This document shows, one piece after another, positions 45,847-59,100 of a stretch of 64,000 nt of DNA. The position numbers were made by a program, and so were the translations under genes. Every line of letters begins with the position of its first letter. Position 1 is the first letter of the stretch. The notes under the pieces were generated by a model. It was not told the origin of the DNA and ran no database searches. It saw only the letters and a list, made by a program, of their open reading frames with translations. The stretch is taken from positions 312,021 through 376,020 of the forward strand of contig FJUW01000034.1 of the NCBI GenBank assembly GCA_900074885.1. Reading direction: 5' to 3'. This DNA comes from Rhynchosporium graminicola (Eukaryota; Ascomycota; Leotiomycetes; Helotiales; Ploettnerulaceae).

Positions 45847-47775
45847 TGTTGGACTGCAGGGTTGGCATTCCTAGACCGAGATAATTGATTATGGGATGAT
45901 AGAAACGAGGAAGAACATGACCAATTCGCTTCCGAAATCAACGGTGAGTGATTCTGCTATAGTCGCGATTTAGAATCGTGGTTTATGGGTGGGCAAAAGA
46001 CTTGAGTGTATGGTTGAGTAGATGAGGTCTAAAATGAGGCAGTTGTGTGTCTCGATAGTGTGCAAAGTCTGATCGTTGCCTTCTCTCTTCTCGTATCTCG
46101 GATGTTGAATCAGACTTGAACAAGCTCAGAAGCGAGCAGGGAACATCGGCGCTTGTTTCAAGATGTCTTTTACATCACATCGCGAGTTTCCCTTTTTATC
46201 ACCTCTCCTCAGTTGTCCATTCGTGCAAATCACATATTTCTGATATTTGTATTCTACTTCATCCGAATCTCGAATGATCGACTCGCACCGTGAAAAAGCT
46301 GTGTCTTGACTCTTGCTTGGAGTGTGGTGATTTAAAGACGGAAGAAGGACAGGATGAAGCTTATTGTACTTGCTGAGGAAGGGAAAGGGAAGGGGAAAGG
46401 GGGAAGGGGGAAGGGGGAATCGGAGGTGTGTTTTGTTTCCTTATTTCTATGGTTATCTATGAGGATTTTTGCTAGAACTGTATCAATTTTTAGATGAATA
46501 CGATTATAAGAGGAAGTACGAGCGAGTTTTTGCTTGTTTCAGCCATGAAACGAGAGAGGATGACTTTACTTGGGTGGTAGAAAAAAAATGGTATGTAAAT
46601 TTGTATGTGGATAAGATCTCTCCTGAGACGCCCCTCTGCGATAGAGGTGCTGCTAAATAGTTGTCTACTTCCAAATATGATACATCAGGTTGGATATTTT
46701 TGATGCGCTGAGCAGAGTGTTGAGGAAATACAGGATGTTGATTTTCGTATTTCTCTTGATCTGTGATCCTATGAGGTGGTTAATTGGAGCCGTGCTTTTT
46801 AGAGTGAGTGTGTGCGATGGCGTAGTAGTAGTAGGGTATTTCCCATCTAGCTATAGCTATATATTTATATATATATGATTTTTCTTTTGAATACAGGAAA
46901 AATAGGCCGGTGCCGGGCCTGCGTGCTACGCACAGAAAAATATTGCAGCATGCATTTCGATGTCGATCACATGAACGGATTCTAGAATGGATAGTTAGGA
47001 ATGAAAATTTCGTGGATGGGAATCCTTTTCCAGATCGTGAGTGGAAGTACTGAGGAGATCTTCGTGAAATGAGGGAGGAGGAAGAGAGAGAAGATTACTT
47101 GTGGCAAGGAAGGCAGGTAGGTGCGAAAGGACGGGTCGTAGCTGGTTAGGTGGGCCATCTATGTGATGTCAGGTATGGTTGGATTCAATCTGCAAGCAAG
47201 AAAGAGAAGGGGAAACAAAGGTGGACAGGCTTAGATGGAACGGTGTTGCGTTGGGGATTCTATTCTAAGGTACCCACCTACCTTATGGTTTCGGGGATAA
47301 GAGATGAGAAAGAGATATCAAATGGGAAGTAAACAGGTCGATATTATGATGGAGAATGGGATGTATGAATGGAAAAAAATGGCACGGAACATAATTTGTA
47401 GTTTGGGACAAGAGATAGGCACTGCCACTGTGCAGTACTATATTGGAATAGGTAGTCTTCCATATAGCAAAACATAACGTGTCAATGTAGCAATTGGATC
47501 TTGGGAGACGCTAGATTTCGATTCGTCATAAGCTTGCTGTACAGAGGGAGGCTTCATTAAGAGTGAGAAGAAGTTTGGAGAGTACCAAAGCAACGAGCTC
47601 AAAGAATGCTTTATCGCGAATGATATCCAGCGCAAGCGCTTCAAATTGTGGCATTTGTTGGCGGCAAAGATTGGAATAGCCGTGTATATCACTTCGAAAT
47701 GCAATTTGCCCCTCCAAGGCGTACCTTAGCAAGGTTACGTGGTCTATAGCTACCACTGCTTGTCTGATGTCGTGC
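45847..47775. other. Gene-poor region with G-run tract
   Basis: 1.9 kb with no supported gene. Contains a G-run tract at 46381-46418, purine-rich low-complexity stretches, and the 3' end of the F-box-like gene at the right side. Confidence 0.5.
46381..46418 (+). repeat. G-run tract, quadruplex-type motif
   Basis: Six runs of 3-5 G separated by short A spacers (GGGAAAGGGAAGGGG and so on), which meets the usual G-quadruplex pattern on +. Confidence 0.75.
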
Positions 47776-49456
47776 TCATTCGTCGTCGTCCATATCTTCG
47801 TCATCGTCATCGTTATCGTCATCGTCCTCATGATCTAGGTCATCCATGGAATCTTGATTGAAGTCAGTATCGTGTAGAGGATCTCCAAGACTATCACTTA
47901 CCATCTACATCGTCCACGTCGAATCCCTCATCTGACTCGACATCAGTATCATGATCCAAGTCGGGAATGGTCACTAGTTCTCGAAAATCTCTCAGGCCGC
48001 TCTGCGTATCATTTCCGGCCCACCTCTTTGTATGATCTTTCCCCGAGGACATGTCTTTAAATTTGACACGTCGCCAGTGCTGACCGCCTGGCTGCTGCTG
48101 AGAATTTAATGACATGTTGATCGCGTCAAGTTTGAGATCAAGCTTTGACATATTTTCAAATAATTTAGCCCACAAATTGATTCTCTCGTCCGCTGGCACA
48201 TCGGCTTTGTGCAAAAGGGAAATCCTGTGCAGGCTGATTTCTCGAAGGCTTGCTTGATGTTTGCGGATGATGGCGAGTATCAAAGCTGGATCGACGGCCG
48301 CCATGCCAAGATCTATGCGCCTGAGATACTTCAGCGTCACCGGAAGGGGTTCTTTGTACTGTCCACCAATGGCAGCCGCATTAGACGCATCAGGTGGGGA
48401 ACGCGAGAGCCAGGATAGTATCGATTCATCCTGACTTGGCCGGATGTTCAGTCGGAGATGTTCGAGCATCACAACGTTAGAAAGGAATTTCATCAAAAAG
48501 TAGCTGGGACATGGCTTCACAACACCCTTAGCCTCGACATGCATCAAGACAGGGTTATCGTCCAAGTCCAAGAACAAGGTACGAAGATTGGATAGAACCG
48601 GGCGGATGGTTGGTTCCAGAAACTTGGGGCAGTTGAAGGCTCGGTCACCAAGGAAAGAAGAGCGCAAGATGACTTCGATATTCTTCAAGCTTAATGTCGA
48701 TTTTCCAACAGCGCGAAGAATATTCTGGAATACACGGTGGATAAACGAGCCTTGATCTGAAGCACCAAGATCATTGAGGTTGCGATGTCCATAGGGGATT
48801 TGTGTGCGGATACCAGTCTGTTCATAGTATGTTGTGTATCCATAACCTGTTACTAGTCAGGTAGGTGCTCGGCTATTGAGTGATTTGGAAAGACACTTCG
48901 TGCACCCGGGACAGGGGTAATACATACTGTTCCAGACGATCTTCGGAGCGTCCCGATAACGCGAACGCGAATTGAAATCACGCAGTCCAACCGTCTCCAG
49001 CTGCGGGAGAGAACTGAAGGCTTGAGCAAGCATTTCGACATCTTGCCCTGTGCCGAGGAAAGCTGCATGATTTAGGTACTGTAACATCAAGTAGTTCTCC
49101 TTCTCAAGATTGGAAGGACTGTTGACTATAGTTGGCCTGTGTAGAGCACGAGGAGCAATCATCGAAGGCTGATCTAGGCCGAAGATGACATACTTCAACG
49201 TGGATGAAAATCTAGACCTCGAAATGTCAAGTAGGGTCTGTAGACTAAACTCTGTAAACATGAATTGTCTTTTTTGAAAGAACTCTTTGGTGAAAGCGTT
49301 GAGAAGCTGGTTTTCGATGAGCTTGCAGGTAAGGCGAAGGTTACCAAATTCGGGAGTGGTAAGACTTTTGTTGATTTGGAGGAGAACTTCTAGAGGGATG
49401 GAGCTGGCCAAGGGAGATGATTGTGGTGTAAAGACACCTCCGAGGGGTTTGGCCAT
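47776..49456 (-). CDS. F-box-like protein with acidic C-terminus
   Basis: Three exons (- strand), 49456-48928, 48846-47902 and 47852-47776 (introns 81 and 49 bp), 1551 nt, 516 aa. Residues about 15-60 (SSIPLEVLLQINKSL, LRLTCKLIENQLL) look like the F-box-type start of fungal F-box proteins; the middle shows loose leucine-rich segments (LSNLRTLFLDLDD, LKYLRRIDLGM). The last exon adds a tail of almost only Asp/Glu (EDDDDNDDDDEDMDDDE). F-box proteins give SCF ubiquitin ligases their target choice; the substrate is unknown, and the F-box match is by pattern only. It is divergent from the PARP gene. Confidence 0.75.
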
Positions 49457-50347
49457 GGTGATATTTGGATTTTGTGATCGTGAGTAGATGTGGTCGGGAA
49501 GGCCAATCCCATCCGTATTGTCTCAGGTGAAAGTTGATAGGTGATAGGTGATTTGGTGATGATGTGGCTCGAGGTTTTTTCGGATGCGAAGGCGACGTAG
49601 GAAAGAGACGCTCTCCAGACACGTGCATGAGATGACAAAGTTGTAAGATGGTGATCCCGACTTAAGTTCTTGGTCTATTGAATGGACCCACTGGATTTTA
49701 ATTAAAGCTGAACCTAGGCAAGATGGAGTGATTTAGGCTGAGCAGGCGTAGAGCAACAAGCTGTGTCGAGCGAGCCCAAGGTCACGGAACCTGTTGTAAG
49801 AACACGCGAAAACAGCTGATCTGTAAGTGTAGGAGCAGGTACTATGTATGATAGCGGCAGGTATCAAGGGAGATAGATGCCTACCGAGATATTTCCACAT
49901 TCAGAACAATAGAAAAAATCGACCTGCAGATTTTCTCTAATGAATTTTAATAGTGAATAGATAGAATCGGAGATAAGATCTCTCCCAGAATTCTATTTGA
50001 TTTATTCAGGGGGATTAAGTGAGTAAGTGAAGTTGAGAGAAATTACATGAACAGGCAGCAGTGATGGCACTAGTCTTAAAGTGGGAAGGCGGCCCTTGCA
50101 CGTGATCTGGTGCCTGGAGCGCGCGATAGTTGTTGACTGACCCCTCGTGTCGCGTAATCAACAGAACCGCCTTCCTTCCTTTTTCATCAGGCCAATTATA
50201 AAGACTCAAGTCAACTCTACTCAGCTCTATTCAACCACCACAATCCACCACCTAATACCATTTCTCCTCAATTGTCAATATCTCGAAACTCTACACCATC
50301 TCCCATCTCCCATCTCCCATCCCTTGACCGTCCCATCCCGACTGACC
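49457..50347. promoter_or_regulatory. Divergent promoter region (F-box-like / PARP)
   Basis: 891 bp between start codons. The last 200 bp before the PARP ATG are pyrimidine-rich, with a CATCTCCCATCTCCCATC short repeat at about 50303-50320, likely the PARP leader. Confidence 0.5.
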
Positions 50348-52682
50348 ATGGCGCCAACGAAAAAGGCGAAGGATGAATCTCTACCACTCCAAAGATGCAT
50401 CATCGCCATCAGTGGCTCTTTCTCAGGTCGAGGTCGCACTCAGGGTGAGATAGAGAACAATTTCATCTCACCCCTCGGTGGCATTCTTGCGAAGTCTGTC
50501 AACGCGGATACAACTCACCTCGTGACTTCAGTCAAAGACGTTGCCAAGCCATCCACCAAAGTCACTCAAGCAAAGACTCACGGAATCCATATCGTCCCCA
50601 TCGAGTGGCTCGAAGACTGCTTGGAACAGGCGACGAAGCTGGATGAGGGCACCTACACTCTTATTGGATCCTCCTCAATCGCCGCTGCCTCCACCTCTGC
50701 CACTATCACTGCATCTACGTCTATCCATCCCCCAGCCAAGGATCAGACGAAAGGTAACTCTAAGGCCAAAGTCACGAAGAAGCGTACAGTTGTAGTGATC
50801 GATGATGAAGACGACGAAGAGGTTGTCAAACCTAAGCCCAAGAAAGTCACAAAGCCTGCAGGTACCATTGAGTCGAATGGAGAAGCCTCTCAAGGTTCGA
50901 TGCCTACAACGAGACTCATTCCCCAGTCGAAACTAAAGCATACAGCCTTCGAGGGCAAGACACACGTTGCAAGATTGTCTTACCTCAAAATCCCCGTCGA
51001 TGAAAATTGCCCTCTTGCTAACTACCAGGTTTACATCGATGCTGATCAAGTCATCTATGATGCATCACTCAACCAGACCAACTCTGGCAATAACAATAAC
51101 AAGTTCTACCGCGTTCAAGTGCGTTTTGTAGTATACATGCGAGGTGATTCTGCTGATAAAAGTATAGCTTCTCCATGCCAATGGTCATTACCAGACTTGG
51201 ACTCGATGAGGCCGAGTTGGTAATCGCGGACAGAGTGCTGTACTAGGAACTGGATCTCTATCGGATGCTTTGAACCACTTCGACAGCAAATTCAGGAGTA
51301 AAACTGGCCTGTCTTGGGAAATCCGTGCTGGTGAGCCAAAGAAGGGCAAGTACACATTCATTGAGCGAAGCTACACTGAAGAATCAGATGAAGAAAACAC
51401 AGAACCCAAGGTCAAGACCAAGGTCAAAGAAGAGGCACCAGGACCAGAATCAGAGCTCCCGGTCGCGGTCCAAGATCTGATGGGCCTTATTTTCAACCAA
51501 GACTACTTTGCCGCCACAATGGCACACCTCAACTACGACGTGAACAAGATGCCTATGGGAAAACTGGCTAAGAGTACCATCGTCCGGGGATACCAAGCCT
51601 TGAAGAATATTTCCGAACTCATTAATGATCACACCATTGCCCAATCCAAATACGGTACAGACAACCAAACTGCATTGGAGGACCAGTCCAATTCCTTCTA
51701 CTCCTACATCCCCCACTTCTTCGGAATCAGCCGTCCTCCCGTCATCAACAATCCAGACTTGCTGAATCGAGAAGTCGAACTACTGGACTCCTTGAGCGAC
51801 ATGAAAGACACCGACAACCTCATGAAGAGGGAGCCCAAGGATACCGAGAAGATGAACGCTATCGACAGACAATACCGTGGATTAGGATTGGAGGAATTGA
51901 CCCCATTGAAGAGAGAGACCACCGAGTTCCAAGAACTGAAAAACTACCTCGTCGAGACTCGTGGCGCAACTCACAACGCTAGTTACCAGGTCGATCAGAT
52001 TTTCCGCATCGAAAGACAAGGAGAGAAAGATCGATTTGATAACAGTCCATTCGCCGGTCCTCCTCGTGACAGACGTCTGCTCTGGCACGGATCTCGTACT
52101 ACCAACTTCGGTGGCATCTTGAGTCAAGGTCTTCGTATCGCTCCTCCTGAAGCTCCTGTCTCCGGATACATGTTTGGCAAGGGTATTTACTTGGCAGATA
52201 TGTCGTCAAAGTCTGCCAATTACTGCTGCTCTGACATCTCCAATGGCCATGTCTTGCTCCTCCTATGTGAAGCCGAACTTGGCAATCCGAAGCTGGAACT
52301 TACTGATGCATCATATACGGCTGGCGAGGATGCTAAGGCTAAAGGAATGATCTCAACGTAGGCTGAATTCTTTCTCCCTTCATGGACCTCTAAATGACCA
52401 TCTTATCTAGTTGGGGAATGGGTATGACCGGACCAAAGATTTGGAAGGACGCAGAGGTCATCAACCCTTCATTGAAAGGCGTCAAAATCGTAAGTACGCT
52501 CCATATTCATAATCCATACTCTGAAATCTCTTTCCTGACCTCGAGCTTCCTTTTGACAGCCCGATATCTCTTCTCCACCTGACCACACTGGTGTCCCCGG
52601 GGCTTACCTCATGTACAATGAGTATATTACCTACGACATCGCTCAGGTCCGCCTTCGATATCTTCTTCGAGTCCGCATGTGA
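50348..52682 (+). CDS. Poly(ADP-ribose) polymerase (BRCT-WGR-PARP) with in-frame TGA
   Basis: Four exons, 50348-51118, 51168-52357, 52411-52489 and 52560-52682 (introns 49, 53 and 70 bp), 2163 nt, 720 codons. A BRCT domain (about 12-105, IAISGSFSGRGR) is followed by a charged linker, WGR domain, PARP regulatory helices and catalytic domain. The H-Y-E catalytic residues are visible in LLWHGSRTTNFGGIL, KGIYLADMSSKSANYC and YNEYITYDIAQVR. This is the domain order of the single PARP of many ascomycetes, a nuclear DNA-damage enzyme. The anomaly is codon 271 (51207-51209): TGA where the WGR motif needs TGG (TWTR-stop-GRVGNRGQ). Taken literally the protein ends before its catalytic half. All else is intact, so sequence error or a recent null allele are the main options. 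Confidence 0.9.
51207..51209 (+). other. In-frame TGA at the WGR tryptophan
   Basis: ACT CGA TGA GGC CGA GTT: one G-to-A change from TGG, at the signature Trp of the WGR domain. Confidence 0.88.
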
Positions 52683-53380
52683 ATCCAGACAAACGAAAGA
52701 TAACGACATGCATGAACTGGGCAATATTCTCTTAGCTGTATCAACCTATTCCTTTATTTGCTGGATCATTATCATTTGCCTTGCTAGGCCGTTGCATAAT
52801 AAGGCGTATTTAGCAAGCGCGGCGTCGGGCGATTGAGAGGAACGGAAAAATTCTTTGCATCGGGGAATTTCTCGTACTTATGTGGATGGAAATTTAAATT
52901 ACCCTTTCTCTTTCTAGATCCTTAGAAATTCAAAATCATTCATCACACCAATGAAAACCCAATTTCAGTAAAGAAACAGAAATGGGGCCTCCTCATCCTA
53001 TAGCCCCATAGGGAGACTTTTCTTGGACCCATCGTGTGTTGCGACTAGGGGCAATTTTGAATATGAGTTTATCAGGTACAAAGGAGGGAATGGGACCCTT
53101 GATTTTACCGAACAACGAGAATTGGATCTCTGGAGACAAATATGAAAACCATCAAGCGTTCTTTCTCGATTCTTACTTGATACTGCTCTAATTTTCTGGG
53201 TGGGGGTAGCTATTCGCTACGCTACCTTAGATAGGGCCAATAATTTCTCCATTAAGTTGAGGCTGGGAAAACTGAATTCGTGGGATTGCATGAAATGGGG
53301 CTGGATCGGATGTGATGTAAGTTGGGGGGGTGGAGAGGGCGGAAGCTTGGGGGGGGAGGATTGTGAATTGAGTGTGGATG
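52683..53380. other. Intergenic
   Basis: 3' side of the PARP gene; no supported gene. Confidence 0.5.
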
Positions 53381-53591
53381 NGGAGAGGAGAGGAGAGGAG
53401 AGGAGAGGAGAGGAGAGGAGAGGAGAGGAGAGGAGAGGAGAGGAGAGGAGAGGAGAGGAGAGGAGAGGAGAGGAGAGGAGAGGAGAGGAGAGGAGAGGAG
53501 AGGAGAGGAGAGGAGAGGAGAGGAGAGGAGAGGAGAGGAGAGGAGAGGAGAGGAGAGGAGAGGAGAGGAGAGGAGAGGAGAGGAGGGGAGG
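53381..53591 (+). repeat. (GGAGA)n microsatellite preceded by an N
   Basis: About 40 perfect copies of GGAGA from 53382, ending in degenerate G-rich units. Base 53381 is N, so the true array length is uncertain. Frames across it on both strands are artefacts of the repeat. Confidence 0.95.
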
Positions 53592-56188
53592 GGAGGAGAA
53601 AACAAGGAAAAACGCGGGTTGTAGACATGGATATAAAATTCTGGGAGGGATTCCAAGGAAGACTTCACTGCCTGCTCAGATCGTGAGTTGAAGATGTACA
53701 AACAGCAGGGAGGTATTTGCAAGGAAGAGAAAGACTAGCGTGCCTTTCTTTAATAAGGTCCTGCACGTAGCCGCATATTTTATATTTTTTATGCATCTCA
53801 AAGAGAGATGTGATATAGTATAAGGTATGCAAGAGAAGTAATTAAGCAAGCAGCAGGCTGTAGAATCCGGTAGGCATTCTGTGCTGTTGGGAGATAGCGT
53901 TGTTCTTAGCGGTGGAATGTTATGGAGTTTTTGGTCTGGAGTTAGGTAGGTGTTTGTATATTGGCTTATTTGTGAGATGGGAGACGGGAGGCTGGGTAAG
54001 AGAACCTGGAACTCTTTGTCTGAGAAGGGGGAGCGTGTAGAAAGGTGTAGGTATTGATGCCTTCGGGGAGTGGATATGTTGTGGTATGGGCTTACCATAT
54101 TACAGCTTACTTGATGATATGATGCTGGACTTTGGACAGCAAGAATTTTGTTGGGAGACTCTGCATGATTTTTGCAATTAATTAGAAGAAATAAGCAAAA
54201 AAGAAAGTGATAATAGTAGTAATACATTCTCGTCATATACGAAGTGCTACTTAAACATTTTCCTCACTCAACATCTCACAACCAACATGTGGAACATTAC
54301 CTTTGCTCTCCGTCTCCTCCTTTTCACCCACATGCTACGCGCTGCTCATCCATCTTGTCGATATACGCCGCTGACTCGGCATCCAATGGCCTGATTAGAA
54401 TTGTTGACTGAGATGTGGTCTTCTAACCTGGTGCGGCTCTCCAGTCGAGTCGTATGGCTTAAATAAAACCAGGTTCAGCTATTAAGATATAAATAACTAT
54501 CAATATTTAACATTATTGAATTTGATAATATTGAGAGAGAGATATATATATATATATAAATACTTTTTTAATAGAAAGAGAAATATCAGCTAGAAGCTAG
54601 CCAGATCTCGTTATGATCATAACTAATTCACGAGATTTATCCCTCTCAAGTCAGTCCACTTTATTATAAGTATTACACGCGATCTCTATCTTTCTAGGAT
54701 AGATCCGGGATTACTTAGTAGGAATAGAACCTTTTGTATAAGATGAAATAAGCACTAGCTATATTTTACTATATCTATACTAATCTTTCCGAAAATCGAT
54801 AATCTCACCCCGTTTATAAGATGTGCCACTTGAGACCTACTATATATTCCATACTATATTATACGTAGGTATATATCCACAGGCCAATCTAAGCACGCGC
54901 TCACAAGAGTAGTCTGCTCGCTTACTACCCAAGTACTTCCTCGCCCCCTTGCCACCCACCCGGCCCCTTGTCCCCGGTAGCCCGTACCCCGACCTCCGTA
55001 AAGTAAATAACAAACTCCGAAAATAAGCGAGATCCGACACCAAGTCCAGACCAGACCAGACCAAGATATCTCAACTCAAGCAAATAAATAAACAAATAAT
55101 AATCCCCAAACACTAACATACACGGTAATGCTTATTTCTCCATCTCCCCCCCCCATTACATTTCCAACATGCTCTACTCTCTCATCCCTCTCCCAGCCTT
55201 TTCCTAATCATTTATCTCTACCACCTACCACATGACCCCAACGCCAGCTAGCTAACCATTCCCTCGATACCCACCGCTGCCTGCGGGACATCTGTCAAGC
55301 TGGCAAAAGATGTGCAAACATACAGGAGAAGAGTTACGCTCGGCTTAACGAGACCAGATTTGCCCTTCACGCGACTTACTTATGATACAAGATATGCAGG
55401 AATCTGATACATGTTCGCTTGCTTACTCGCTTGCACAACTACCCCCATACGTAAAGTACTCTCCCATACAAAGCAGTGAGAATCCCATAAGAGAAGATTA
55501 GTAGACAGACTATAATAATCTAAGAAGAGATCAAGGCTTCGCTCGTGTATTATCTTATCATGCGTTTACCTTGGTGTTACTTGATCCTTAATCTGCGTTT
55601 GCCATCACTAATATTAGTTCCTCAAATGCAGAGGCAACTAACCACATCCAAACAAAATAAATAAGAAATCACTATTCCTTACTTCATAAAATTGTTGTTT
55701 TACATTTATTTAATACTAGCAACACCAACTAGCCTTTCTTCTTACCCTCCACATCTAGCAATCCATATCCCCGATTCGAAAGCTCGCGCGTCGAAACGCG
55801 ATGTCTTCCTTCCTTTCTAGTCATACACAGACATTACCAAATATCAATCACGAGAACCAGCAAGCCAAATTGCCATATGCGCCCTCGCAATCATCAAGTA
55901 ATTTAATTGCTCGAATTTCATCAAGTCAGCCAATCTTCCCTTCCTCCCATATATCAAGTATCAGCATAATCCTCCACACCCTCCAAATATCGCTCTGCCT
56001 TCCTCGAAGAACACATGTTTCGCGGATCCTATCTATATCCCGCTGGAGGCTGCAGATCCGGGCGCTCATATCCATCCCTGTCCATGTACGATGAAGCATG
56101 CGAGCTAGTAGGTGCCCAAATCTTGGAGAACGCTGAGTTTAATAGCCGAACGTTGCTGATTTGATCTTGGTATTTAGCTCAATGGATG
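53592..56188. other. Gene-poor region
   Basis: 2.6 kb without a supported gene. It includes an (AT)n run at about 54541-54558 inside an AT-rich island (54470-54800) that resembles a RIP relic, and short purine/pyrimidine runs. Confidence 0.45.
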
Positions 56189-59100
56189 CTAGTTGTGAAG
56201 ACACATACTCAGTAAGCTCTCATTAAAGACACAAGGGAGGTCATTGCCATTGGAACTTGAGGAAGTCAGAAGCGAAATGTTCATACCTTTCTTTTTACCT
56301 TTTCCTCCTCTCAGGATCACCATCGAAACCTCCTCGTCATCATCCTCCTCGACGGCATTTCGGACTTCCGTTGTATCAAAGAATGTATCCTGTGTCATAG
56401 TCGCTCGTCGAGGCTGTGAATCTGGGATCGTAAGTTCGTCTTCACTCGCCTCCCTCTGTGACTGCTTAGCACTAGTAGCTTTGCGAGTTTGTTGTGAGGA
56501 GTCTTGAGGAGTTAGGGACGCATAAACTGGCTGTGGAGAAGAGGAAGAACCACTTAGGCCGACGAGATCCCGTCCAGGACGTAAAGGCGCACGAGAATGA
56601 GTCTTATTGGTTGAGATAGTAAGAGAGAACCGCTGGTTTCGAGACCTTTCTGATCTCTCTTCCTCGGGAATATCGCCGGACTTCTTTGGCTGCCGAGGAA
56701 GAATTTCAGGTGAACTTTGATTCATGCCTGAAAGTTCGTCTTCCATATCGGAGCCTGCTGGTGATGACAGATCGGAGGTCGTTGTTTGTGGGTCCGAATT
56801 TCGACCCCGAAGGCCTTTCCCAGAGACCAGTTGAGGAGTGAAGGGTGGAAGATGATCTCTCTGGTGTGCACTTAATGCGTTTCTGGTTTGAAACCACTCT
56901 CCACACTGTTCACACTTGCTACAAGGCTCTGAAGAAGACAGGTTAGTGGGACCCACAAGTTATAAGTGTCTTGTTTTCATATGTCAACTCACTAATCGTT
57001 AAATGATTCTTCAGTGAATTAGCCGTTGGAAATTCTTGTTTACAATTTTTGCAAGTTAGAGTCGGCTCTGGGACAAGACCATGGACATGCAGCATGTGGT
57101 CTCGGAGTGTGATAGCAGTGAAGAAAATATCGTCACAAACGGAACATGGGTTTCCAGTACAATCTTTGTGAAAAAGACATGATCAGCGGAGGATCTCCAC
57201 TGGCCAGAATCACTTACGAAAATCGACATGTCGTCCGTAGTTTTGTGCCGTGAAGCTTGTCCCACACATTCCGCAGACTGTTTTCCCATTAGACATCTCT
57301 TTGCTGTTCTGTCTGTATCGAAGCTCTTTGAGGCGATCCGGCTTAATTTCACGATGTTCATCGCAGCTCACTAGGTAATACCTTCAGCATTTGTTGTTTC
57401 GCGTAGTAGTCGAGCTTACTTACTGTTATGTAAATGGTGACTCCGACTGCGTTTGTCGTTGAAAAATTCGCCGCAAAATCCGCACGTAGATTTGAGTGGT
57501 TCTGCGGTATTTTGGCGCTTCTTACCAAGCTTTTTCGCAGCGTCGGGCTTGGCATCTCGATGCTGAGTACAGCTCACTAGAATGTTGAATCAGTACTTGC
57601 TCCCCAATCTGATGACAGAACTCACTGTTCTTCAAATGACGACCTAAATTGTGAGGCGTGAAGCTTTTCCTGCAATACTGGCAGCTGGGCTTCATGGCTA
57701 TCTCTTTCACACTCTTGTCACTAATCGTGATGGTCAAGTTTCGTTTTCGATGAGGAGTTGATCTCTGGTCAAAACCATCCTCGTTGGTATCCTGAACGCC
57801 AGATTGATCATTATCTTCGATTCCATCGTTATCAGCCAAGCTACCATTTTCCGAAAAGCCATTACGGAGAATGCCAGTGACATCCGAGTGCTCTTCCAAT
57901 TGATGCTGTTTGAGGACCGTCATATTTTTGACATATGTATTGCATTGTTCACAAAGGACACATTCATCTGTGATCAAAGATTAGCTCGACTGGTTTCAAT
58001 GTTCGACTGCGTACTTACCAAGCCTGATATGCTCCTGAAGGCTTCCTCGATTACTGTAGGCTGCACCACATTTGGGACAGGAGCCTGGTGGAGCTGATCT
58101 CGGAGTTTTTGGAATCTTACCTCCCCTTTGCTTGCGTTCCACTGGTGAACAGTTTTCGCCCTCGCGATAGTCGGACTCTGCGGTCTCAGGCGTACTTGCG
58201 ACTGAGGACTGTGTTCTGCGCCGCTTTCTGGTGTGGTGATGTGTCTGTTGTTGCATCGGCCGCTTTGGGCTTTGTCCTTCATTCCGCCACGCAATCTCTT
58301 CACCACCATCTCGATGTGTCCACCGATCTACTTCATCGGCGTCCACCCTATCTTGCCCGGCGCCCCAGGAAAAGTCCATACTGACGTCACCCAACTTCAA
58401 GATCTTCAGCTGCTTTTCAGTCAGGTGTTGTTCCCTTGCTGCCTTTTTATAGCGATTAGAGATGAAATTATTTGGTTGAACAAGTGCATCCGCTAGATGA
58501 TCAGTTGGATCGCTAAGCTCACTAGCATACGTATACAATGTAGCTTGCAGCCAACACCCAGAATCATCCTGTGACTCAAAATCTGGAGCACTATATGCCC
58601 CTGATTCTGTGACCGATGACCCTGGAGGATAGACAACGAATTCATATCTTTCATCTGTCATGACAGCGGCAGATTTCAATCGTAAGGCGGCTTCGAATAG
58701 CTCTTTCATCCGGTAACGCCGATCTTCGCAGATATTCTTTTGCTGGTTCCACTGCTCAAAGGTTGCGTTAGACTCAACGTCAGACGAGCGGAGGAAGAGC
58801 GGAGCAAGCGCTTTGGAGAGTCGAGAGGCCAGTTCATCGGCTTTCCTTGGGACTGTGATTTTTATAAAGTCATTGCTGTCGATGAGAGAATTGTACGCTG
58901 CCATTTCCAGATTGTGAAGACTTGTCCAGCCATCTATTAAAGTCAGTATCCTGTGACCCACAGCATGTACAAACAAAGCGGGAGAGGCTTTACCATGCAT
59001 GAATATAGCGTTTCGATATGCCTTTAGCAGAGGAGGAGAGGTACTCGCACCACAGAAGTTTGGAAAGTCCGTGGCGAACACCCACTCGTTCAAAGCAGCT

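Noticed and set aside
51207..51209. TGA in PARP as selenocysteine or RIP mutation
   Set aside because: Filamentous ascomycetes lack selenocysteine decoding, and the change is not in the CpA context that RIP prefers.
53200..53722. Long frames rich in Glu/Arg or Ser/Leu/Pro over the GA repeat
   Set aside because: A pentanucleotide repeat leaves all frames open; no splice sites, motif or start context supports a gene.
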